A DNA stretch of 64,000 nt. Source: Utricularia gibba. Lineage: Eukaryota; Streptophyta; Magnoliopsida; Lamiales; Lentibulariaceae. The stretch is taken from the NCBI GenBank assembly GCA_002189035.1, contig NEEC01000007.1:2480001-2544000 (forward strand), written 5' to 3'. Positions 36,251 through 46,927 of the stretch are shown here, one piece after another (the first letter of the stretch is position 1; every line of letters begins with the position of its first letter). The notes under the pieces are model-generated. The model had not been told where the DNA came from and did no database searches. It was given only the letters and a program-made list of their open reading frames with translations. The position numbers were made by a program, and so were the translations under genes.

Positions 36251-36463
36251 TGCTTTGGTAAGTGGTGACCCAACCAAAAAAACAGTGGCAGTGGTTGTAC
36301 CTTGAGGAAGAATCAAGTAGCGTGGTTTATTTACTGCTGCTTTTGATTATCCGGCGGGCTAATGGTTTATCGGTCACAGTTAATAAATAAGTGTTTCTGG
36401 AAAAAAGCGATTGAATTGTTTCCTTCGTGCTGAGGAAGAGAGGAGGAGGTCGGGGCCGGGGGC

Positions 36464-37573
36464 ATGGCTGATTTTTTCACCCTAGGGAACGGTGTGGTGG
36501 GTGTAGGGACGGGGAACGCTAGTCTCGATCAGGATAGAAGCGCCGAGATCAATCCGGAGAGCTGGTTTTTATTCAGAAACGAGGCCGAGAATCATCATCC
36601 CCTCAACATGTTCACAAGGGGTTCGAGCTGTGGCCGCCGCCGGCTCAGGCTCAGGCGCATAACTTTCTTCAGGTTCAGGGGGGTCCGACGCTCCATGATC
36701 TCTACGCCTCGGCCGGTGGGCTTGGGGTGGGCCGTGGGTGCTTCAGTATTTCCGGTGGCGGCGATGCCTCGCCGAGATCAGGAGGGTTTTTGATGATGAG
36801 GAGCAGCGGCGGCGGAGGGATCAGTTGCCAAGATTGCGGGAATCAGGCGAAGAAAGACTGTGCCCATATGAGATGCAGAACCTGCTGCAAGAGCCGAGGG
36901 TTTCAGTGCCAAACGCATGTCAAGAGCACTTGGGTCCCCGCTGCTGTACGGAGAGAGCGCCAACATAGCCGGGCCGTGATGCAGCATCCAGACCAACGCC
37001 GCAGCAGCGGCGGTGGAGATGGGAATACACCCAAAGACCAAAACAAAACCCCACTGCTGCAAGTCAGTTCAGACAATAACAACAACAACATCACTAATCC
37101 TTCCTCCAACAACAGCTCTGTTGCCCGTGTCGCCACTCATATGACAGGTATCCGACTCTTCTTGTTTTCCATGGAGTTTCTTCAAACTCAGCACACCATT
37201 TTCAATAATCTTTCTCTGTGCAACTGTAGGATTGGAGCTTGGGAGCTTCCCTCCGGAAGTGAGCTTGGAGGCGGTTTTTCGATGCGTTCGAGTTACCGCT
37301 GTGGACGACAGTGAAGATCAGCTAGGTTACCAAACCGCAGTTAACATCTGCGGTCATGTTTTCAAAGGCGTATTGTATGATCAAGGCGTTGAGGGGGAGA
37401 CTTCATCCGGTGGAGGCAGCGTTACCGCGCAGCCACTCAACTTGATTACCGGAGCCACCGCCACCTCCACGGAGGCCAACGGGAGCTCCCCATTTCTTGA
37501 CCCTTGTCTATATTCTGCTCCCATTAGCAACTTCATCAACGGCACCCAGTTTTTCCCACCGTCCACGAGTTGA
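36464..37573 (+). CDS. SHI-RELATED SEQUENCE / LRP1-type RING-like zinc-finger transcription factor, 2 exons, ~342 aa
   Basis: Nuclear activator family that raises YUCCA auxin-synthesis genes and shapes gynoecium, stamen, leaf and lateral-root development. Exons 36464-37147 and 37230-37573, phase 1 join. The N-terminus reads [10 protein letters not shown]... then [12 protein letters not shown], as in the family. The zinc finger [20 protein letters not shown] continues with [16 protein letters not shown] (C-x2-C-x7-C-x-H-x2-C-x2-C pattern). Exon 2 holds the family-specific IGGH-type dimerisation domain, from [20 protein letters not shown] to [10 protein letters not shown]. Two oddities: the frame of the first ~46 residues must gain one base at the C run 36599-36602 to reach the [10 protein letters not shown] block and the zinc finger; and the IGGH core reads ICGH. 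As spliced it is 1028 nt, and one added base makes it divisible by three. Confidence 0.82.
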
Positions 37574-37968
37574 GAGACCGCCGATGTTCGACTTGCCTTG
37601 GCTCAGGCGAACCCGATTGGATAAAATAATGACAATATTTCTCATTAACAAGCTGTTACTGAAGCAACAAGACAGTTTCGCTGTGATCCCCATTTTTATC
37701 TGCAACTGCAACATGATGATACCTATGAAAAGGCTTCTGTTTTTGGCTGTAGCCATAGCGCAGCACAGAATAGGGGCATCCTGTTTACTCAGTCTTTATA
37801 CTTAATGGTTGCTGTTGCAGTGTCCGCTCTGCTTCCTTCAATGTCCTACTTGAAAGCATGTCCGATCTGCAACTTAAACTCATTGATTCAGCCAGTTGTT
37901 TGTTCTTCATGCTTTCGATGAACTAATGCACGCATAATTTTCTTTACTGGAAGTGTGAAAAACCCTTA

Positions 37969-38187
37969 CGCCATATATTTGGTAATAAGTATAACATTAG
38001 ATATACCAGCATTTCGGGATAATAATAATACATTTAGTAATCTGGAATAAATTTTTTTGGGATATTTTTTTACTTTTTACACAACATAAAAACTGTCACC
38101 ATCAATATCACTTATTATTTTTATAATTTCAATCAGTAGAAACTTACATCTGGATAATTTATACCGATATAGCTACCAAACATAGTA
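37969..38187. mobile_element. MITE-like element with TTA target duplication, ~219 bp
   Basis: The left end contains CATATATTTGGTAATAAGTATA. The right end in reverse complement contains ACTATGTTTGGTAGC, so the TTTGGTA cores are inverted relative to each other. TTA occurs immediately outside both ends (37966-37968 and 38188-38190), the expected 3-bp duplication for Tourist-like MITEs. The interior is AT-rich and non-coding. The repeats are short and imperfect. Confidence 0.45.
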
Positions 38188-38189
38188 TT

Positions 38190-41100
38190 AGTTTGCATGA
38201 AATTGCAAAACAGGATAATGTTTTGAGTGTCAACAGTGTAATTTGGCTTAACAATCTACTTCTAAGAATGTTTTTGTTAATACGAATCAATTTGATGCAA
38301 AATTGATTATTTGAATTTTTTAAGGAGAAAACAAATAATTAAAAGTATTACTCAATAACCTGTGTTGTACATCTCAAAAAAGAAGTTAATTAGTGTATGT
38401 TTGGTAGTATATTATAATTAATAATATATTTGAGTTATTTATAATTAAATAAATATGTATTATGTGGTTAAAATTAAAACTTGTTTGATATATAGTTTTT
38501 AAATATATACATTTAAAATAATATTATGTTTGTTAGGTACATTTAAAATAAATACTTTATAAATTTGATTGTTTAGTAAAATACGTCTAAAAAGTGAGTT
38601 TTGAAACTACTATTTATGAGTATTTTATAGTAATTTTGTAAAACACTATTTTATTTTTAAATTAATTTATTAAATATATATTCTTATTAAATATTAGTGT
38701 AAACAGTTAAATCAAAATATATATTTTGAAAAATCAGAATAAATAAAATGATTCATTTTATCTAGTATTATTTTTGAAAATGAAAATTCTAATTGTTTAT
38801 TATAAAAAATAAGAAATAGATGTGTTTTATAGGAATATTAATTTCTAATTTGAAAAATGGAAAATGAGGAAAATATTTATATAGTAATAACCTGAAAATG
38901 CTATGGGCCAGTGTGTCGTAAGCTTATTACATTTGAAGGCGATCTGTTGCGAGGACATGACATCCCCTTCTACCTTCTTCGTAGCTTCTTCCCTGCCGTG
39001 TATGCGATACTGACTTTGAGGTAATCTAAATCGATTTAGATTTCAGATCTCTTCGGAATCGCTCCAAGCTCCCTGCAAAAATGCGAATCTCTGTAAGCTC
39101 AGGGGTGTAAAGGAACCACTATACTATTCATGCTCGCGAGAAATCTTCATCCACAGCGGGGTAATCTATTTGTCTCCCAGATCTAGGATTTAAATTTTCT
39201 TTTTTGTTTGTTTCGATTTTTTTTGGATGCGTCTTGTTTAGCAAATTATTTTCATCGTTGTTCTAAGATCGAGCTAGTAGTTTACTGGAGTAAGAAACAT
39301 GACATCTAGGTAAACTTTGAATAATTCTAGGTATTTTATCTTATGCCAGTTTTTGATGAAGAAAACACCAAATACTTACTTCGTTTGCTATGATTTTATT
39401 TTATTTATTTTTTCGAAGAACAGTTGATTTTTCACAGTTTAGGCGTTGATCACATATAGGAGTTTATCTTTTGTATTTGGTGTTGTGAGGGGTTTGTGTA
39501 AGATTTTATTTTTCGTAATCATAGATTGCTTATACGTTGCACTAACACCATGTCTTCTACAGAGGACCGACTCTTTGCTTGTATCTTCCAAGACTGCTCT
39601 AGACAGGGTAAAGCTGGAAGATGCTGTTAACAATGGAGCAAAGGTACCATTCCTGAGTTTTACATTCATTTGGAATAAATGATTTTGTAGCTTAACTATT
39701 ATATTAAAACTTACTGCTTTTTTAGAAGATTTAGTTTAATCTCTTCAAACATGACTCATGTTATATGCCACAATAAGCTGATTGGCCCTTTCAAAAAAAT
39801 TTGTTAGAAAACAGATGTGGAAATCAGAAAAAAATATGTAATGTGAGTCCATTGAAAAATAAATGTGATATGGTCCATAATGGAGTATCATATGATACTT
39901 ACGAAACAAAGAATGATACTGCACATGAGATTAAGAATAGTCCCATTTCAGAGTTTGTATGGATTACATTTTGGTTGCATTATGTTAATAGGAGTTTTTT
40001 TTTTCTTTTTTGTAGAATTCAACAGAGTTTGAAAATTGGTTGTCTTAGGGTTCTATTTTAATTTGAGAAGGAATGATTGTACTGATTAAAAGAGAGAGAA
40101 TTGGTATCAGTGATTGCGTACTTTAATAAATTGCTGATTTTTATTTAAACGTAACTGTTAAATGGAATTGTAATAATTACATAAGGGAATATTAAAACAA
40201 GTAATGTACTTTTAGAATATTTTTAATTTTATATAGTAGTTAATCTTGTAAAATAAGTTGGTGTATGAATTAGATTTTTCTAAATGATCCCAAAATATAT
40301 ATATATCGATGCGGTTTTTTTAAGCATTATGAATTGCAATTCTAAATAAACATTTAGAAACATGAAAAGTTTCCTAATAACATTTAAACTATTCGGACCC
40401 ACAAAATGGGGAAGTAATCAAAAACAACACAATAACCCAGGAAGGTTCTAAAATGAATAAACAATAAAGTTTTCTTTCGAAATCCTATGGAATTAATACA
40501 TTTCCACTATTATGTTCTAACAAATTATGATTCAATACTAATATGAAAGGCCCCCTAACCAATATTATGTTGTTCTTGACCGCTTGAGTTTATTACTAAA
40601 TAATTGGTACTGTTTTATCTTGTTTTTTTGTTGTGACCTTTTTCTACTGTTACATTTAGGCAGTGTGTAAGCAGTTTAGCAAGTAAATATATTTAATGAT
40701 GAAACTTCAAGGATGTCTATTCTATTAGCTGCTTTGAAAGCATTGAGGATTAGTGCTCACTTTTTCTGCTAGAAAAGCCAGGATTGTTGTAAAATTACGT
40801 AAATCTTTTTGGCATCTGTAAGTGAGCGGGAGGGGTTTCTGGTTTATGGTTTAAGACTTCGGATCTAGGTGCGTAGAGTCTAACCTAGAATGCATGATGT
40901 TGAAAGGCAATTGCTACTTCCTGTGGCTTTTCTCATTTTTTCTCCCTCTCTTTTTTCCTTCTTCTGGGATATGGATACATAGAGGAAAGGGATGGCCAGT
41001 TAAGCATCTTAGAAAATGAACTTTAGCTGAATTTATTCTGGATTTTTCAGCTTCTAGTGTTGCATCTCCACTGGAAGGCAATTCCCTCAACAGCCACAAT

Positions 41101-41712
41101 CATCTGTATATCTTCACATGCGTGCTCCATCAAGTGAGCACGTTATTGTGTTACAACCTACTCTGCATTCTTGCAAAGGTAATTACTCCATATTTGTTCA
41201 TTTCTTCCTTCCGTATCTATGTTTTGGTGCACGCTTTGTAAGAAAAATGTTGTCGCAGGCTTGCGCTCCATTTATCCTGTTTGTTGATATTCAGTTTGTT
41301 TGTGTTTGACTCGGTTTGTTGTTGACCCGTAAGCATTATCTAATGTTGAGTTGAAACAGTTATCAACATTTTCAATACCTGCATTGTTGGCACCTGGTAA
41401 TCTTACACCATGGTCTCAAGCTCTTGTGTTTTATCCATGTGAATGTTTGGTTGTACAAATGTTGAGTTTTGAGTAAAGATACTTTCAGTTGTTGATTTTC
41501 TGTGTTGAGATGCAACACATCTAAATCATGTCCTATTATATAAAATAATTTGAATTCCTTGAATCTTATAAAATTTGAAAATCCATCTTGTAAGAAGCAA
41601 GGCAGGCAGGAACATGACAAGTCTACTACTCTCGGAAATTGTAGTCACCTTTGCTCATTTATAACTTAATGTTGCTATCAGGATTTTGAAGTGTTTGGAA
41701 GCATAGAAGATC
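38190..41712. other. EHD1 upstream region with possible leader exons or a tiny gene
   Basis: Mostly AT-rich DNA. A less AT-rich block at 38930-39130 could be a transcription start region. Two segments look like exons: 39563-39643 (81 nt, open, acceptor CTACAG before and GTACC after) and a segment from 41051 (acceptor TTTTTCAG, open for 28 codons to a stop at 41137). An acceptor just before the EHD1 ATG (CTATCAG near 41683) implies that EHD1 has an upstream non-coding exon somewhere here. The segments may be alternative leader exons of EHD1 or a separate short transcript. Confidence 0.35.
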
Positions 41713-44700
41713 ATGGAGGTTGATTTGGGCCCAGTAAGCCGTTGCTCTGATGAACACCTGAAAATCTATAAAGAATGGTTTGCTGTTGCTGATTCAGGTT
41801 GACTCGTCTTGATATGCTGTTTACTGTACTTCTTGATGTCCTATTGACGGGGTTTGAGTTCTGCTTATTTAATGGGGTAGATGGAGATGGGCGGTTGACT
41901 GGAGCTGATGCTATCAAGTTCTTTGCAATGTCCAGCTTGCCACGCAGTGATCTCAAGTTGGTATGCACCATTTTTACATTGCGTTTGAATTCCTTCTGTG
42001 CTTTACTAAAGACTAGATCTCTATGGCTTTGACTATCACGAGCTGTTGTGAGAATTAGTTTTGTTGAGAAACTGGAGAGGGGAAATCCCACATCAAAAGT
42101 GGAAAGGACATGACTCTGGCGTATAGTGGAAAGGACATGAAATAGTAATTTTAGCTTAAATAAAATGGTCAAGTCTATATCGATAAGGTAATTATATATT
42201 AGATAGTAGTGCTAGTAGACAGAAGCGGAAGTTCCATATTAAGGGTAGAAAGGGAAGAGATGTGGAATATGGAGTATTATGGGTTGACTCGATCATGTTT
42301 CTTTCAATGTGGTCTCCTTGTATGCGCGCCTGTTAGGAAATTCTTTTGTTAATCTTGCATATATTTGGATTTGTTAGTTGCTGCTCTTGAACCCACTCAT
42401 TTTCTCTCTGTTTATGTTGAAGAGATTTGTGCCAAGAAATAGATGATTGTCGTTTCCGTTTGTCTTTGTATTACATCTTGAAGTTCTTTCTACAATGGCC
42501 TCTGCTTGTTCGTCTTACCAAAGGTCTGGTCAATTGCTGATTCAAGGAGACAAGGCTTTTTGGGATTGAAAGAATTCATTGCAGCTATGCAGGTCTCTTT
42601 TCCTATTTCTGATTGTGTTAAAATGATCGAAGGGATTTTGATCAATGCCCATGTGAAATGACAACATATAATTTTCACCACACTTTCTTGTGCCATATTG
42701 TTACTGTGTCAGACTCGCCAAGTTAGGCTGATGTTGATCTATCTCTTTGTTTGGTGCTGCAGCTAGTCTCTTTAGCACAAGCTGGAAATCCTATTTCAAG
42801 TAGTATTTTGAGCTCTGAAGGCAAGTTTGGAGCTTATTTTCTTGTGTTTTATTTCGCCCTAGTTTTAGCTTAATAGTGATATATGAATATGATGCACATT
42901 TAGCGTGACCTCACTTTTCTTTGTGTTGTTTCCCTTATATATCAGGAGTTGACCTTGGAAACGTGAGGCCGCCATTCATGGATGGTTTGGACATCCTTCT
43001 TGCTGTATGCTCTTTTTCCAATTGTTCATATGACTTCATTCATCAAAGGGAGCCTTTAACCGTTGTGTTGTTTGCCTACTGCAGAAGAGAAAGCAGTCCT
43101 CACATGAACGTGAAGAGAATGGTCAGATGGATGATTCTATTTTAGTTAATTTTTCATTCTTTAGCTGACTTCGAAACATTTCTTAGGCAGTAGCACTCCG
43201 CAATTGTCACCCACGGTCAGTTGGTTTTCATCTTCAAAATCTGCTAATAAGGTAATATGAGATACCCATCTAATAGTATGTGAGCTTTCTGCTGGGTGAA
43301 CTCTGATCTCGTGTTGCTTCATTACCATGATTATCAACAGCCACCATCATGCCTGGTCTAATTGAGACCTGAGCATCCTTCTCAATGTTAACAAGCAACT
43401 GTATAATCTCACTTCTTTAATCGCCCTAGGTACCTTTGAGTTCGGTCACATCAATAGTTGATGGGTTGAAAAAGTTATATGTGCAGAAGCTGAAGCCCCT
43501 GGAATCGACTTATTTATTTAATGATTTTGTATCTCCCTCACTTGTAAGTGTGACTTGAAGTTATGTGGGTGCTTTGTAGACTTCCCAAAATTGTTTTAAC
43601 TGGTGATTCATAATCGGTAGCTACTAATTTTTCCTATTGCATATGCTTGATTTAAAGACGAATAGTGATTTCGATGCAAAACCCATGGTGATGCTACTGG
43701 GACAGTACTCAACTGGAAAGACAACATTTATTAAGCATTTGCTTGGTGTAAACTATCCAGGCAAATCTTGATAACTCTATAGTTTTTCTTGTTTACGAAT
43801 TTTGGTCTGTTTGTGATTAACTTTAAATTTTACACTACAGACGCTCACATTGGGCCTGAGCCTACGACCGATAGATTTGTTGTTGTCATGGTATATTATT
43901 TCTGCATTTATCATTACAGTGTGCGGATCCTATTATGTTGTGATATGAAGTAATTGATATTTTTACTAATCTTTATAAGCAGTATTTTTGTAGCAATTTA
44001 TAATCTCATGAAGAATGTTGCAGTCCTGTTTCTCATATCAATTATGTGTTGTCTTTCCCATCCTTATTTATTTACTTGGATTTCTGTGTTGTTTATGTAG
44101 AATGGGCTTGATGAGAGAAGTATTCCCGGAAATACGGTTGCAGTTCATGCGGACATGCCTTTCAGTGGACTTACAACCTTCGGGAGTGCATTTTTATCTA
44201 AGTTTCAGTGTTCGCAAATGCCACATCCGGTGGGTGAATGCTCCATTTTAGATGAGCATATTTCAATGTTTGCGATTTTGGTTTTTTGTATTGTTCTGAT
44301 CTTGTTACGTTTCTTTGAATTGTGAAAGCTGCTGGAGCATATAACTTTCGTGGATACCCCTGGAGTTTTATCAGGAGAAAAGCAGCGTACTCAGCGAAGC
44401 TATGACTTCACTGGTGTAACATCTTGGTTTGCTGCCAAATGTGATCTTATCCTTCTTCTTTTTGATCCTCACAAACTCGATATAAGTGATGAGTTCAAAC
44501 GAGTGATCGGATCTTTGCGTGGCCATGATGACAAGATAAGAGTGGTATTAAACAAGGCTGATCAAGTTGATACACAGCAGGTATGGCTTCTTCCCATGAT
44601 CCTATTTGAGATCTCTCCATAGTTCTTCTTTTGTATAGTCAGTGTGCTGCTTGTCATCCTTAGCTTATGCGGGTTTATGGAGCGTTGATGTGGTCGCTTG

Positions 44701-45560
44701 GGAAAGTTCTGAATACTCCTGAAGTAATGCGTGTTTACATAGGGTATGCTTTCTTTTGTATAGCCAGAATGCATACATCTAGATGAATGCTTCATCAAGA
44801 GACCAACGGCATAGATACATCATTTTTTCGTTGTTTTTAGACACCTATTCTTTTTTATCTCAGTTCATTCAATGACAAACCGATAAATGCTGAGGTGACT
44901 GGTCCTCTCGGAAGGGAGCTATTCGAGAAGGAGCAAGATGACCTCCTAAGTGATCTTAAAGACATACCAAAGAAAGCCTGTGATCGCCGTGTGAGTACAC
45001 GATTACATGATCTCTCCTTTTACGTGATACATTTCCCTTAAATGGCCTACCTGACGTTGCAGATAAATGAATTTGTGAAACGCTCGAGGGCTGCCAAAAT
45101 ACATGCGTACATAATCAGTCATTTGAAGAAATCAATGCCAGCCATGATGGGTAAGGCAAAGGCGCAGCAGAAGCTCATCGACAACTTACCAGATGAATTT
45201 GCAAAGGTCCCCTCTCCCCCTCCCACATTTTTCTCCATTTTTCATACCCACAACTTGGATTCTCAATACATCTTCTACTCTGAGTCTGAGCGAACAAATG
45301 TTGAACTGGTTCTGATCTGCAACTGCTCGACGAAGTGGAGTTCTTCTTAAGGTTGGTGATGGATTATTTTTCAGGTTCAAAGGGAATTCCATCTACCAGC
45401 AGGAGATTTCCCCAACATCGAGCACTTCAAGGACATCCTGAGCGGGTACAACATAGATAAGTTTGAGAAGCTGAAGCCGAGAATGATTCAGGCAGTGGAT
45501 GACATGCTCGCCTACGACATTCCTGAACTTCTCAAGAACTTCCGCAACCCATATGACTAG
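41713..45560 (+). CDS. EHD1: EHD1, EH-domain dynamin-like ATPase of endocytosis, 16 exons, 545 aa
   Basis: Membrane-remodelling ATPase of the C-terminal-Eps15-homology-domain family; plant EHD1 acts in endocytosis and recycling. Exons: 41713-41797, 41881-41960, 42524-42592, 42763-42820, 42946-43004, 43085-43121, 43187-43251, 43430-43543, 43658-43760, 43841-43890, 44101-44229, 44329-44580, 44664-44743, 44864-44990, 45063-45206, 45375-45560; 1638 nt. As in plant members, the EH domain is N-terminal, with an EF-hand loop DSDGDGRLTG. The GTPase-like domain has P-loop GQYSTGKTT, switch block EPTTDRFVV, DTPG and NKAD. The end reads DIPELLKNFRNPYD. The 545-residue length equals the Arabidopsis protein as I recall it. 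Introns 4 and 9 start with GC rather than GT. A leader intron ends just before the ATG. Confidence 0.95.
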
Positions 45561-46927
45561 GAAACCCGAAGAACTTCTCAATGCAGGTTTCCAAACAGTT
45601 CACAGTTTTCAAATAAGGCAATTTACTTACTAGTCTGTTAAGTGAGCCTCACTTCTGTTTACAGATTGTAATATATTGAATTATTTAGTAGTGTTTGGGA
45701 ATACAAGAATAAATCACCTTATACCGGATTATTTATTACGATGCTGAATTGGTCTTGCACTATATTGTCCACATTTTTTTTTTTATCTTTTGGCTACTTT
45801 TTGAAAAGCTTACTCATTCTCAAACTTCAATCTAATTACATTTAATTCTGGTGTTTATATCAAGTATCTTTCTTACTTAGGGACATCACAATGTGTTAGC
45901 TTCAATGGAATGAATGTATGGCATATTACTGCTTCATAGGGGATTGAAACCTGGGTCACGTACACCGGTGGATTTTGATTTGAACATGGTTTTCGAAGCA
46001 TTCCTAGATTTTCAATCTTGAAATTTAGATTGGATTTGGTTATACTTCTGTTTCAAAATTAGATGTTTCCAATCAAATGTAATGATATGGGCGCCATCAA
46101 GAGTTTTACTCTAACCTTTTTCTGAAGCATTGTGAATTTGTAAAATGGCTTAGCGTAGTAATATTTTGTGTTAGATATGTTTATTTTCCAAAGCTCCTCT
46201 CGGCGCACCCTTGTTGTATACATGCAAATTGGCTCATTTCGAAAAATAACATGGCTTCCATGTTTCCTTTTTCAAAATCACCCCACACTTCAAGCATTTC
46301 GGCAGAGTTGTAAAATATTTTCGGAGGGTCGAAATTTTGATGCAGTTCTGGTCTGAAGGTAATACGGACCATGGAGACAGTAAACTCTTGACTGAATTGG
46401 GCATGCAACTATACTCCGACAACTGAGAAAGTGCTAGTGTATAACTCGGTGACAACTGCTCGCGGCTTCATTCATACCGGTAAGGTTTTCTCTTATTTTG
46501 AGAGTCATCTGCGCTTCATTCATACCGGTGAGGTTGTGAACATGAGTGGATTATGATCAAAACTATTTCAATTTTTGAATTTGGGGAATTTGTTGTCTAT
46601 TTAATTGGGAGAGTGGGATTTGGTCATTGAATGGACCCTGACAACTTCAAAATCTCGATGTTGTGTTTGTTGCTGGTTTTGTGGCCGGAAATCAGCGAAT
46701 TTTACTGATTTTTTGACCTCAACATCGTTCTTGGCTTCCCTCTTTGGAAAAGCTTCAATCTTTGTTATTGAATTGGGTGGTAGGGTTTGAATTTGAGTGG
46801 AATCAGAGTTCTGATGATAAATCACGCACTGCGAGGCGTTAACTGTCTATTTTAGTGCTTAGGAAGAACTATTTCTAAAGATGAACATTAGCAAGCTCAC
46901 GTTTTGAAATTAGGGCGCGACCAACTG
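45561..46927. other. Intergenic region between EHD1 and the WD40 gene
   Basis: It should hold the EHD1 3' UTR and the WD40 promoter. No gene is supported. The plus frame at 46605-46790 has no recognisable content. Confidence 0.5.
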
